Shown here: positions 6,260 to 15,061 of the stretch, one piece after another | Layout: each line of letters starts with the position of its first letter | Numbering within the stretch: position 1 is the stretch's first letter | Origin: Robiginitomaculum sp036478975 | Lineage (GTDB): Bacteria > Pseudomonadota > Alphaproteobacteria > Caulobacterales > Maricaulaceae | Assembly (NCBI GenBank): GCA_036478975.1 | Contig: JAZGFA010000040.1 | Coordinates: 1 to 32,911, forward strand | Reading direction: 5' to 3' | DNA: 32,911 nucleotides | Position numbers and translations under genes: made by a program | Notes under the pieces: generated by a model | Databases searched by the model: none | The model's input: only the letters and a program-made list of their open reading frames with translations | What the model was told of the DNA's origin: nothing

Positions 6260-6868
6260 ATGCGTTTAACACGATTTACGACATCGCTGGCTTTCATTCT
6301 TAGCGCGCTGATTGCGCTGGCAACCTTGCGAGTCTTTCCTTTAGGTTTGGATATGGCTTTCCCGTCCATGCCCCATCAAATTAAAAACATGCCTACGGGG
6401 TTTTTGCTGCACATAGGCGCGGCTTCATTTGCCCTGCTATTTGGCGGTTATCAAATTCTGCCCGGCATGCGCAAGCGCCATTTAAAGCTTCACCGCTGGA
6501 TAGGGCGACTCTACGCACTAACGGTTCTCATTGGCGGGGCGTCGGGCCTGTTCATCGCATTTAATATTGACGGCGCCGTTGGCGTAATCGGCTTTGCCCT
6601 GCTCGCCGTTTTATGGCTGTTTACGACCGCCAAAGCTATTCTCTATGCGCGCGCCAAAAACATAGCCGTGCACCGTATCTGGATGATACGCTCCTTCGCC
6701 CTGACCTTTGCCGCGGTCACATTGCGCCTGCAGCTCGCACTCTTCATGTTTGGCCTTCATATGCCCTATGAGCAGGTTTACCCCATACTTGCGTGGTCAT
6801 GCTGGGTCCCCAATATACTCTTCGCCCAGTGGTGGGTTTCTAAATATCCGCGCCCCGTGAAAGCCTAG
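6260..6868 (+). CDS. DUF2306 integral membrane protein
   Basis: A 202-residue polytopic inner-membrane protein with about six hydrophobic helices. Family pattern: HIGAASFALLFGGYQILPG, then KRHLKLHRWIGRLYALTVLIG with its conserved His/Arg cluster, then VHRIWMIRSFALTFAAVTLR, as in DUF2306 proteins. The repeated buried His residues suggest haem or metal binding, but that is only inference. AAGGGAAG precedes the ATG by about 10 bp and a plausible promoter lies just upstream. The NhaC-type antiporter gene begins 6 bp after its stop, so the two are probably cotranscribed. Confidence 0.85.
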   Translation: MRLTRFTTSLAFILSALIALATLRVFPLGLDMAFPSMPHQIKNMPTGFLLHIGAASFALLFGGYQILPGMRKRHLKLHRWIGRLYALTVLIGGASGLFIAFNIDGAVGVIGFALLAVLWLFTTAKAILYARAKNIAVHRIWMIRSFALTFAAVTLRLQLALFMFGLHMPYEQVYPILAWSCWVPNILFAQWWVSKYPRPVKA

Positions 6869-6874
6869 CCCGCC

Positions 6875-8326
6875 ATGGATCCGCTCGGCTTTCTTTCCCT
6901 TCTCCCCCCTGCCCTTGCGGTAATTTTAGCGCTGGCAACGCGGCGGGTTATCCCGTCCCTTTTAGCAGGGTTATTCCTTGGCTATGTTTTGCTTGCGGGC
7001 GGCAATCCAATTTTAGGGCTTAAAAACACCGCCCTCGCCCTGTTTGAAGTTTTCAAAGACATTGGCAATCGGCGCATCGTTATTTTCACCCTGCTGATTG
7101 GCGTGCTGATTATGCTGACCCAAAAAAGCGGCGGGGTCAGCGGGTTTGTTAATTATTTGCTGGCGGCGATGGATCGTCAAAGCGCGGCAGGCAAGGTGCG
7201 GCGCGTGCAGCTGCTCGCCCTACTAACGGGGACATTGCTTTTTATTGAGAGCAATATTTCCATCATGACCGTCGGCGCGGTTTATCGCCCTATCTTTGAC
7301 CAGCTTAAAATTCCGCGCGAAAAGCTCGCCTATATTAGCGACACAAGCTGCGCGCCGTCCTGCATATTATTTCCGTTTAACGCATGGGGCGCTTATATCG
7401 CCGTGCAGCTTAGCGCCCAAAACGTAGAGCAGCCCTTTGGCATGGTACTCAAATCCATCGCCTATAATTTTTATCCAATGGCGGCGCTGGCCATTGCCTT
7501 TATCATTATCGTCTCGCGTAAGGATTTCGGCCCCATGGCCAAGGCCGAGCGGCGGGCGAGAGAGACAGGCGCGCTTTTAGCCCCCGGCGCACGGCCAATG
7601 ATGGACACGGCCATAGGCGGGGCGGGCGAAAACATCAAAAACCCGAAAATGCGTAATATGCTTATTCCTATCGGGGTGATGGTGGCCCTCATGCCAACCA
7701 TACTTATCGCTACGGGATGGGAGGCCGGCGGCGGCGCATTGCTCGGCGCCATTCAAAAAGGCTCTGGCTCCATGGCCGTGCTTTACGCCTGTATCGGCGC
7801 GATAATTTCGGCGCTTGTTTTAATCGCGGGCCAGCGCCTGATGGGGCCGCGAGACATCGGCGCGTCAAGCCTTGCCGCCATGCGCTCCATGCTGCCCCTC
7901 GCTGCGCTGATGGTACTCGCCTTTGCTTTAGGAACCATGATACGCGCCCTCGGAACCGGGCAATTTGTCGCCGATAGCCTTGCCCCGCTCATGTCGCCGG
8001 CCTTAATTCCCGCGCTGATATTTGCCGTCGCCTGCCTGATTGCTTTTGGCACGGGGACAAGCTGGGGAACTTTCGCCATTATGATACCTTTTGCCGTTCC
8101 GCTTGCTTTGGGCGCAGGCATGCCCGTGGCGCTCACCGTCGGCGCGGCGCTGGGCGGGGGAATATTTGGTGACCATTGCAGCCCGACCTCTGACACCTCC
8201 ATCATCAGTTCTATGGCGAGCGCCAGTGACCATATCGACCATGTGCGCACCCAGCTTCCTTACGCCCTCACCGGCGGGGTCATTGCCATTGCGCTTTATA
8301 TCGCGCTTGGGTTTTTCTACGCGTAG
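6875..8326 (+). CDS. NhaC-family Na+/H+ antiporter-like transporter
   Basis: 483 residues, almost wholly hydrophobic, with roughly a dozen membrane helices. Diagnostic NhaC-family segments are ESNISIMTVGAVYRPIFDQL, SDTSCAPSCILFPFNAWGAY, then FGTGTSWGTFAIMIPFAV and GGGIFGDHCSPTSDTSIISS near the C-terminus. Family members exchange Na+ (or an amine or organic acid) for protons across the inner membrane; the actual substrate is not predictable here. The start follows the DUF2306 stop by 6 bp with only a weak ribosome-binding site (GAAAG), consistent with coupled translation. Confidence 0.92.
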   Translation: MDPLGFLSLLPPALAVILALATRRVIPSLLAGLFLGYVLLAGGNPILGLKNTALALFEVFKDIGNRRIVIFTLLIGVLIMLTQKSGGVSGFVNYLLAAMDRQSAAGKVRRVQLLALLTGTLLFIESNISIMTVGAVYRPIFDQLKIPREKLAYISDTSCAPSCILFPFNAWGAYIAVQLSAQNVEQPFGMVLKSIAYNFYPMAALAIAFIIIVSRKDFGPMAKAERRARETGALLAPGARPMMDTAIGGAGENIKNPKMRNMLIPIGVMVALMPTILIATGWEAGGGALLGAIQKGSGSMAVLYACIGAIISALVLIAGQRLMGPRDIGASSLAAMRSMLPLAALMVLAFALGTMIRALGTGQFVADSLAPLMSPALIPALIFAVACLIAFGTGTSWGTFAIMIPFAVPLALGAGMPVALTVGAALGGGIFGDHCSPTSDTSIISSMASASDHIDHVRTQLPYALTGGVIAIALYIALGFFYA

Positions 8327-8363
8327 AATTTGCCCATTAGCAGCAAATGTGGTTGAAAGCCCC

Positions 8364-9797
8364 ATGCGTATTTTATTTTTGATTACCACCCTCATGTCCG
8401 CCCTCTTTATCGGAGGCTGCAAAGCCGCGCCGCCAAGCCCAATTGGGCAAATCGTTCAAACTACCACCGGCCCCGTAAAAGGCCTCACCGAAGATTTCGG
8501 CATTAGCTATCGCGGCATTCCCTACGCGGCGAGCACGGCGGGCGAAATGCGCTGGACATTGCCAAAGCCGCGCGCCAATTGGAGCAAACCCTTTGACGCG
8601 AGCGCATTCGGGGCGGCCTGCCCGCAAGATAAGGGCGGCAAGGATGACTGGATTATGGACGAGGATTGCCTTGTCATAAATGTCTACACGCCCAAGGGCA
8701 CTACTGACGTTTCTAACCTACCCGTCCTATTATGGTATCATGGCGGCGGACTTCGCGGTGGACGCGGTGATGTTGACGGGGCGGCGCTCGCCTCTAAGGG
8801 CATGGTCGTGGTCAGCCTTAATTACCGTCTTGGACGGCTAGGCTTTATGGACTGGGCCGGATGGAACAAAGATGACGTGCGCAATTTCGGCATGGCGGAT
8901 ATGGTCGCGGGCCTTGACTGGGTACAAGATAATATTGGCAGTTTTGGCGGCGACAAAGATAATGTCACCATAGCGGGCCACAGCGCCGGCGGCATGGCGG
9001 TGCAGCTAATGATGGTGGCACCGGATGCGCGCGGTAAATTTGCCCGCGCCATGAGCCATGCGGGCTATAGCACGTGGCCGTGCCCGCCCGCAATGAACCC
9101 AAGCGCGCAGATGCGCACACGCATGAAGTATAGCTCGCTGGAGAATTTAAAGAAACAAAGCGTCGATAGCCTCGTCGGCCAAACCCCGCATTTCATCCTG
9201 CCCTATATTGGCGGTAGTGATTTGCCGTTACAGCCGGCCGAATATTTCAAAAGCGGCGAGCAGGCGCGCGTGCCTTATATGTCTGGCGGCAATAGCTATG
9301 ACGGGGCGGGCGTTTTATTTGGCGCGGGCTTTAGCGTTGAAAACTATCTGGAAGTCTGGGCTGCCCATGGCGATAAAATCAAAGCGCTTTACGCCGAAGA
9401 TTTCGCGGTCAATGACGGCCAAGCCGCGCAAAGACTATTTGGCGATCACCGCTATATTCAAGCGGCGCGCCTGACCACGCGAGAGATGAAAAACGTCAAC
9501 CAGCCCGGCTATCTATTCTATTTCGCGCAAACTAATGAAGGCCAACCTGGGGCCTATCACGGCCAAGAAATGGGCCAAGCGTGGGGGCGCGACGAGACGC
9601 CCCTGCAGACCTATTGGCTGTGCTTTATTAAAACCGGCACGCCCAATTGCGACGATAGCCTTGCCGATTGGACCGCCTATAACAAAGCCGATGATAATTG
9701 GATGGTTTTCACCCATGACGCCCCCGATATGCAAAGCGGCGTCCTGCGCGAAAAACTCGATTTGATAGAAGGCGTAGAGGGTTTGGTTTGGCCGTAG
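8364..9797 (+). CDS. type B carboxylesterase, predicted lipoprotein
   Basis: 477 residues in the alpha/beta-hydrolase fold. The signal peptide MRILFLITTLMSALFIGGC ends in a lipobox, so Cys19 is probably lipidated and the enzyme envelope-anchored. The nucleophile elbow GHSAGG gives Ser207; the oxyanion HGGG lies near 126-129; the acid is probably Asp313 in GGNSYDG, where most relatives have Glu; the catalytic His is His399 in GAYHGQE. Cys86 and Cys102 match the family's first disulphide. The frame is open upstream to 8091, overlapping the antiporter gene, but the signal peptide fixes the start at 8364. Substrate unknown. Convergent with dnaJ, 7 bp apart. Confidence 0.93.
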   Translation: MRILFLITTLMSALFIGGCKAAPPSPIGQIVQTTTGPVKGLTEDFGISYRGIPYAASTAGEMRWTLPKPRANWSKPFDASAFGAACPQDKGGKDDWIMDEDCLVINVYTPKGTTDVSNLPVLLWYHGGGLRGGRGDVDGAALASKGMVVVSLNYRLGRLGFMDWAGWNKDDVRNFGMADMVAGLDWVQDNIGSFGGDKDNVTIAGHSAGGMAVQLMMVAPDARGKFARAMSHAGYSTWPCPPAMNPSAQMRTRMKYSSLENLKKQSVDSLVGQTPHFILPYIGGSDLPLQPAEYFKSGEQARVPYMSGGNSYDGAGVLFGAGFSVENYLEVWAAHGDKIKALYAEDFAVNDGQAAQRLFGDHRYIQAARLTTREMKNVNQPGYLFYFAQTNEGQPGAYHGQEMGQAWGRDETPLQTYWLCFIKTGTPNCDDSLADWTAYNKADDNWMVFTHDAPDMQSGVLREKLDLIEGVEGLVWP

Positions 9798-9804
9798 GCC
9801 AGAC

Positions 9805-10953
9805 TTAATCGGTTAAACCATCCCAGAAACTTTTGGCTTTATCGAGGAAGCTTGCATGTTGCGGGGATTCGGCTCCGCCGCCTTCGGCTGCAAATTCTTC
9901 GAGCAGTTCTTTTTGGCGGGCACTCATTTTTTCGGGGGTTTCCACCGACAGTTCCACATACATGTCGCCGCGCTGGGCGCTGCGCAATACGCTCATGCCC
10001 TTGCCCTTAAGGCGCATACGGCGACCGGATTGACTGCCTGCGGGGATTTTCATGCGGGCGCGGCCACCGTCAATGGTGGGCACTTCAAGCTCGCCGCCCA
10101 GCGCCGCCGTGGTCATAGGCAGGGGCATGCGGCAGAAAAGATTGGCCGCTTCGCGCTCAAAAATATCATGGGGTTTCACGTGGATAAACAAATATAAATC
10201 GCCGCGCGGGCCAGCGCCTTTGGGCGCCGCGTCCCCTTCGCCGGACAAGCGAATACGCGTGCCATCTTCGACGCCGGCGGGGATAGATACGTCAAGGTCG
10301 CGCTGGACGCGGGTCTGGCCAGTGCCGTCACAGCTTTTGCACGGGCTAGAAACATATTCCCCCTGCCCGCCGCATTTAGGGCATGGGCGCTCCATTTGAA
10401 AAAAACCTTGCTGGGTGCGCACGCGGCCTGCGCCGCCGCACATGCCGCACGTCTCTACGTCAGAACCAGGCTCCGCGCCAATGCCTTCGCACGGCTCACA
10501 ATCTTCGCTGACCGGCACGGTGATTTGCATGTCCTTGCCGTTAAAGGCTTCCGATAGGCTAATCTCTAATTCATAGCGCAGGTCGGAGCCGCGCGCTTGC
10601 TGTCTTTGCTGTTGGCCGCCGAACATGTCGGAAAAGCCGCCGCCGCCCGCGCCGCCGCCAAAAATTTGTGAAAATATATCACCGAAATCGCCAAAGCCTT
10701 GCGCTCCGCCTCCGCCGCCGCGCCCGCCTTCAAAGGCGGCATGGCCCATGCGGTCATAAGCGGCGCGTTTTTGCTCATCCGACAAAATGCCGTAGGCTTC
10801 ATTAAGCTCTTTAAAGCGGCCCTCGGCCTCCGGATCATCGGGGTGACGGTCAGGGTGGCAATCCATCGCCCCCTTGCGGAAGGCGGATTTTAATTGCTTA
10901 GCGTCAGCGGTTTTCGCTACGCCAAGAACTTCATAATAGTCACGCTTCGCCAT
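9805..10953 (-). CDS. dnaJ: chaperone DnaJ (Hsp40)
   Basis: A 382-residue class I J-protein. The J domain (1-70) holds HPD at 33-35; a Gly/Phe-rich linker covers about 72-115. Four zinc-finger motifs follow in order: CEPCEGIG, CGMCGGAG, CPKCGGQG and CKSCDGTG. The C-terminal substrate-binding domain ends near 345. It stimulates DnaK ATPase and hands over unfolded clients. AGGG lies 8 bp before the ATG. It is 70 bp downstream of dnaK, but an intrinsic terminator lies between them, so it is probably made at a lower level than DnaK. Confidence 0.98.
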   Translation of the reverse strand: MAKRDYYEVLGVAKTADAKQLKSAFRKGAMDCHPDRHPDDPEAEGRFKELNEAYGILSDEQKRAAYDRMGHAAFEGGRGGGGGAQGFGDFGDIFSQIFGGGAGGGGFSDMFGGQQQRQQARGSDLRYELEISLSEAFNGKDMQITVPVSEDCEPCEGIGAEPGSDVETCGMCGGAGRVRTQQGFFQMERPCPKCGGQGEYVSSPCKSCDGTGQTRVQRDLDVSIPAGVEDGTRIRLSGEGDAAPKGAGPRGDLYLFIHVKPHDIFEREAANLFCRMPLPMTTAALGGELEVPTIDGGRARMKIPAGSQSGRRMRLKGKGMSVLRSAQRGDMYVELSVETPEKMSARQKELLEEFAAEGGGAESPQHASFLDKAKSFWDGLTD

Positions 10954-10973
10954 GGTGAAACCCTGTCCTGCCC

Positions 10974-11006
10974 AAAAAGAAACGCCCGACCACTGGCCGG
11001 GCGTTT
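10974..11006 (-). terminator. intrinsic terminator between dnaK and dnaJ
   Basis: On the minus strand AAACGCCCGGCC pairs with GGTCGGGCGTTT around an AGT loop (one G-T pair), and CTTTTT follows directly. It begins 17 bp past the dnaK stop and would attenuate read-through into dnaJ. Confidence 0.85.
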
Positions 11007-11023
11007 AATGTTTTAAATTTTAA

Positions 11024-12916
11024 TTACGCGTTTTCGTCGTCGTCTTCAAATTCCGCGTCGACAACATCTTCGTCGTCATCGCTATCATCGCTGCTAGCAC
11101 TCTCGCCGCCATCGGCATTAGCGTAAATCGCTTCGCCCATTTTCATGACAGCTTCTGTGAGCGTCTGGGTTTTTTCGGTGATGTCCGCCGTGTCTTCGGT
11201 TTCCGCCGCTTCGCGAACCGCCACGATAGCTTTCTCAATGTCTTCTTTTTGCTCATCGGTGATTTTATCGCCGTGTTCCTTCAGGTCGCCCTCAGCCTTA
11301 TGGGCGCGGCCCTCGGCTTGGTTGCGCGCTTCGGCTAAATCGCGGCGCTCTTTATCGCCTTCCGCGTTCGCTTCGGCGTCTTTCACCATGGCTTCAATAT
11401 CAACATCGGACAGGCCGCCGCTCGCTTGAATGCGAATTTGCTGCTCTTTGCCCGTGGCGCTATCTTTAGCGGTCACGTTAACAATGCCGTTCGCGTCAAT
11501 ATCGAAGGTCACTTCGATTTGTGGCATGCCGCGCGGCGCTGGCGGAATGCCAACCAGATCAAATTGACCCAAAAGTTTATTGTCCGCCGCCATTTCGCGT
11601 TCCCCTTGGGAGACGCGGATAGTCACGGCGGATTGATTGTCTGCCGCCGTAGAATAGACCTGCGATTTCTTAGTCGGGATTGTCGTATTACGGTCAATCA
11701 TGCGGGTAAACACGCCGCCTTCGGTTTCAATACCGAGCGATAATGGTGTCACGTCAAGAAGCAGCACGTCCTTAACGTCGCCCTGCAATACGCCGGCTTG
11801 AATAGCCGCGCCCATGGCCACAACCTCATCCGGGTTGACGCCCTTATGCGGCGCTTTACCAAAGAATTTCGTCACCGCTTCTTGCACTTTAGGCATGCGG
11901 GTCATGCCGCCAACCAAAACCACTTCGTCAATGTCGCTAGCCTTAAGGCCGGCGTCAGCGAGGGCTTTCTTACACGGCGCAATCGTGCGCTTAATCAGCG
12001 TTTCAACCAAAGCTTCAAGCTTGGCGCGGGTCAGTTTTAAGTTCAAATGCTTCGGGCCAGAGGCGTCAGCAGTAATGAAGGGAAGGTTGACCTCGTAAGA
12101 GCTCGCCGTAGACAGTTCTTTCTTGGCTTTTTCCGCTTCTTCGCGAAGGCGCTGCAAGGCAAGCTTATCGCTTGTGAGGTCAATGCCGGTTTCTTTTTTA
12201 AACTCGGCATTAAAATACTCAACAATCGTCATGTCGAAATCTTCACCGCCGAGGAAAGTGTCGCCATTCGTGGCTTTCACTTCAAACACGCCGTCGCCGA
12301 TTTCGAGGATGGACACATCAAATGTGCCGCCGCCAAGGTCATAAACCGCGATGGTTTTGCCGTCTTCTTTGTTCATGCCATAAGCGAGCGCCGCCGCCGT
12401 TGGCTCGTTGATAATACGCAGAACTTCAAGGCCGGCAATTTTGCCCGCATCTTTGGTCGCCTGACGCTGGGCATCATTAAAGTAAGCTGGAACCGTGATA
12501 ACCGCTTGGCTTACGGCTTCGCCAAGATAGGCTTCTGCGGTTTCTTTCATCTTTTGCAAGGTGATGGCAGAAATTTCCGCAGGTGAGAACACCTTGTCGC
12601 GGCCCTGCACATAGGCGTCGCCGCCCTTGCCTTTGACGATTTTATAGGGAACCATTTTCGCGTCTTTCTTCACGGCCGGATCGGTCATGGCGCGGCCAAT
12701 AAGCCGCTTAACAGCAAAATAAGTGTGTTCTGGGTTGGTCACCGCTTGGCGGCGGGCAGGCTGTCCGACAAGGCGCTCGCCGCTTTCCGTGATAGCAATC
12801 ACGGACGGGGTTGTGCGCTGTCCTTCAGCATTTTCAATTACGCGAGGTTTGTCGCCGTCCATAACAGCAACGCAGGAATTGGTCGTTCCAAGGTCAATAC
12901 CGATAACTTTAGCCAT
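11024..12916 (-). CDS. dnaK: molecular chaperone DnaK (Hsp70)
   Basis: 630 residues, full length. The ATPase domain opens MAKVIGIDLGTTNSCVAVMD, with NEPTAAALAYG, DLGGGTFDVS and VGGMTRMP. The substrate domain begins DVLLLDVTPLSLGIETEGG, and a helical lid ends in an acidic tail with DAEFEDD. It binds exposed hydrophobic peptides in an ATP cycle with DnaJ and GrpE; grpE is not in the window. GGAGAG lies 6 bp before the ATG. A sigma-32-type promoter sits about 75 bp upstream (12990-13024), so strong heat induction is expected. Confidence 0.99.
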   Translation of the reverse strand: MAKVIGIDLGTTNSCVAVMDGDKPRVIENAEGQRTTPSVIAITESGERLVGQPARRQAVTNPEHTYFAVKRLIGRAMTDPAVKKDAKMVPYKIVKGKGGDAYVQGRDKVFSPAEISAITLQKMKETAEAYLGEAVSQAVITVPAYFNDAQRQATKDAGKIAGLEVLRIINEPTAAALAYGMNKEDGKTIAVYDLGGGTFDVSILEIGDGVFEVKATNGDTFLGGEDFDMTIVEYFNAEFKKETGIDLTSDKLALQRLREEAEKAKKELSTASSYEVNLPFITADASGPKHLNLKLTRAKLEALVETLIKRTIAPCKKALADAGLKASDIDEVVLVGGMTRMPKVQEAVTKFFGKAPHKGVNPDEVVAMGAAIQAGVLQGDVKDVLLLDVTPLSLGIETEGGVFTRMIDRNTTIPTKKSQVYSTAADNQSAVTIRVSQGEREMAADNKLLGQFDLVGIPPAPRGMPQIEVTFDIDANGIVNVTAKDSATGKEQQIRIQASGGLSDVDIEAMVKDAEANAEGDKERRDLAEARNQAEGRAHKAEGDLKEHGDKITDEQKEDIEKAIVAVREAAETEDTADITEKTQTLTEAVMKMGEAIYANADGGESASSDDSDDDEDVVDAEFEDDDENA

Positions 12917-12989
12917 AATAGCTCTCCATTAGCTTGGGCGCAGCGCGCCGATTGGGTTCATATATGGGCTTCTTGGCCCGTTGATTGGG

Positions 12990-13024
12990 ATATGGGGCAC
13001 GAAAACGCGTCTGCAAGGGGGAGA
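12990..13024 (-). promoter_or_regulatory. sigma-32 heat-shock promoter of dnaK
   Basis: On the minus strand TCTCCCCCTTGCA (-35 region, TGCAAG at 13012-13017 on plus) is followed after 14 bp by CCCCATAT (12997-12990). This matches the heat-shock consensus CTTGAA-N13/14-CCCCAT almost perfectly, with one base different in the -35. The predicted transcript starts near 12983, a leader of about 67 nt. Confidence 0.85.
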
Positions 13025-13036
13025 GCAGAGATTCAT

Positions 13037-13067
13037 CTTGAAAATGTCACTTTTATTCCCGCCATAT
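13037..13067 (+). promoter_or_regulatory. possible sigma-32-like promoter facing the M1 peptidase gene
   Basis: CTTGAA (13037-13042, exact -35) and CGCCATAT (13060-13067, one base from consensus) are spaced 17 bp, longer than the usual 13-15. It points to the peptidase gene 78 bp away and lies back to back with the dnaK promoter. Confidence 0.35.
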
Positions 13068-13144
13068 GAATAGATGCGACGAAACCACCCTTGAAGCGGC
13101 GCTGCACGGTTGTTAAACACGGCTAAACCCTATTGGAGCCTCAC

Positions 13145-15061
13145 ATGACTTTTTCTATCCGCCCATCCGCCATTATTACGGCAAGCCTGCTCGTTTCGGC
13201 CCTGACTTTGGGCGCTTGCACAGAGAAGGCGCCCGTAAGCCCGCCCGTAAAAATGCAGCCGCGCATCGTCACGGCTGACACCTTCACCTACGCTAATTAC
13301 GAGCAAGTGCAGGTCACCCATGCGCATTTGGATTTAAACGTCAATTTTGACGATAAAGTTTTAGAGGGCACGGCCCTACTTGATATTAAGCGGTTTGATG
13401 CGGGCGTGAAATTCTTAGCGCTCGACAGCAAGGACTTAACCATCAGCGCCGTGCAGCTCGTTAATGCGGGCCGTGATAGAATTGACGCGGCCTATAGTCT
13501 TCTGGGTCAGCCAGACCCTGTAATGGGTACAAAGCTCAGCATTATGCTACGCCCCGACACCGAAAAAGTGCTCATCACCTACCGTACAAGCCCAAAAGCT
13601 GAGGGCCTGCAATGGCTCTCCCCGGAGCAAACTGCGGGCAAAAAACATCCCTATTTATTCTCCCAAGCCCAAGCGCTTAACGCGCGCACCATAGCGCCCC
13701 TGCAAGATACGCCCGCCGTACGCATGACTTACACTGCGCGCCTTACCGTGCCCGAAGGCCTGCTGCCGCTAATGAGCGCAGAGCAAGGCGACATGGAAGC
13801 AGATGGTAGCTATCACTTTAAAATGCCGCAGCCGATTCCATCATACCTTTTGGCCATCGCGGTGGGCGATATTAAATTTAAAGCCATTAACGACCATATT
13901 GGCGTCTACGCCGAGCAGTATATTTTAGACGCGGCGGCGTGGGAGTTTTCCGAAACCCCGCTCATGGAAGAGAGCAACGCCAAATTATACGGCCCGTATC
14001 GCTGGGGCCGCTATGACCTTATCGTCCTGCCGCCAAGCTTCCCCTTTGGCGGCATGGAAAATCCGCGCCTTTCTTTTATGACCCCGACCCTCATCGCCGG
14101 CGATAAAAGCCTGACCAATGTGGTCGCCCATGAGCTAGCCCATAGCTGGTCCGGCAATTTGGTGACCAATTCCAATTGGCGCGACGCATGGCTCAATGAG
14201 GGATTTACCTCTTATGTTGAAAACCGCGTCATGGAAGATATTTACGGCAAGGACCGCGCCGTAATGGAGCAAGCTCTCTCTCTCGCCGATCTTAAGCGCG
14301 ACATAGAGAGCGCCGAGCGGCCAGAGCTAACCCAGCTTAAACTGCCCGCGGATTTGGCCCATCCCGATGACGCTTTTTCCAATGTCGCTTATGTTAAGGG
14401 GCAGTTCTTTTTGATGTTCCTCGAGCAGCGCTTTGGCCGTGATAATTTCGACGCTTTCCTTAAGGGCTATTTTGACCATTTTGCATTCCAGTCCATCACC
14501 ACGGAAGATTTTGTTAAATATCTCCATGACGAGCTGCACGTTAAAAACCCAGACGCCCTGACTAAGGCCGAGCTTAAAGAATGGCTCTACGCGCCGGGGC
14601 TTCCAAGCACGGCGGCCAATCCGCAATCGGATGCCTTTGATATGGCAGAGGCGCGTATGGGGTATTGGCTAGACGGCAAGCAAGATATAAAAACCCTCAA
14701 AGGCGTATCGGGCAATTGGTCAACCCATGAATGGCTGCATTTTTTAAACGGCCTGCCCGAAAACCTATCGCAGGCGCAGTTTAAAGAATTAGACGCGACG
14801 ATGAATTTATCCGGCACGCAAAACGCCGAAATCGCCTTTGCTTGGTATATGCAGGCCATCAAAGGCGGCTACGCGCCCGCCCTGCCCCATCTCGATAAAT
14901 TCCTGATGAGCGTTGGCCGCGGTAAATTCATCTACCGCCTTTATGGCACGCTTAATGAGAACGGTCAGGGCGAATTTGCCCGCGAGGTTTTCGCCCGCGC
15001 CCGCCCCGGCTATCACCCTATAGCCCAGCGCCGCATTGATGAAATTTTAAAAGCGAAATAA
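13145..15061 (+). CDS. M1-family aminopeptidase, LTA4-hydrolase-like, predicted lipoprotein
   Basis: A 638-residue zinc metallopeptidase. The signal peptide ends in LGAC (Cys25), a lipobox, so envelope anchoring is likely. GGMEN (302-306) is the exopeptidase motif. HELAH (329-333) with Glu352 in WLNEGFTSY forms HEXXH-X18-E, and the surroundings (SWSGNLVTN) match the leukotriene-A4-hydrolase subgroup, including its helical C-terminal domain. It would trim N-terminal residues from peptides in the periplasm. An in-frame TTG at 13133 is less likely than the ATG at 13145, which has GGAG 7 bp upstream. alkB overlaps its stop by one base. Confidence 0.95.
   Translation: MTFSIRPSAIITASLLVSALTLGACTEKAPVSPPVKMQPRIVTADTFTYANYEQVQVTHAHLDLNVNFDDKVLEGTALLDIKRFDAGVKFLALDSKDLTISAVQLVNAGRDRIDAAYSLLGQPDPVMGTKLSIMLRPDTEKVLITYRTSPKAEGLQWLSPEQTAGKKHPYLFSQAQALNARTIAPLQDTPAVRMTYTARLTVPEGLLPLMSAEQGDMEADGSYHFKMPQPIPSYLLAIAVGDIKFKAINDHIGVYAEQYILDAAAWEFSETPLMEESNAKLYGPYRWGRYDLIVLPPSFPFGGMENPRLSFMTPTLIAGDKSLTNVVAHELAHSWSGNLVTNSNWRDAWLNEGFTSYVENRVMEDIYGKDRAVMEQALSLADLKRDIESAERPELTQLKLPADLAHPDDAFSNVAYVKGQFFLMFLEQRFGRDNFDAFLKGYFDHFAFQSITTEDFVKYLHDELHVKNPDALTKAELKEWLYAPGLPSTAANPQSDAFDMAEARMGYWLDGKQDIKTLKGVSGNWSTHEWLHFLNGLPENLSQAQFKELDATMNLSGTQNAEIAFAWYMQAIKGGYAPALPHLDKFLMSVGRGKFIYRLYGTLNENGQGEFAREVFARARPGYHPIAQRRIDEILKAK

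Noticed and set aside
8091..8363. Upstream extension of the carboxylesterase frame
   Set aside because: It overlaps the NhaC-type gene and hides a clear lipoprotein signal peptide that begins at 8364.
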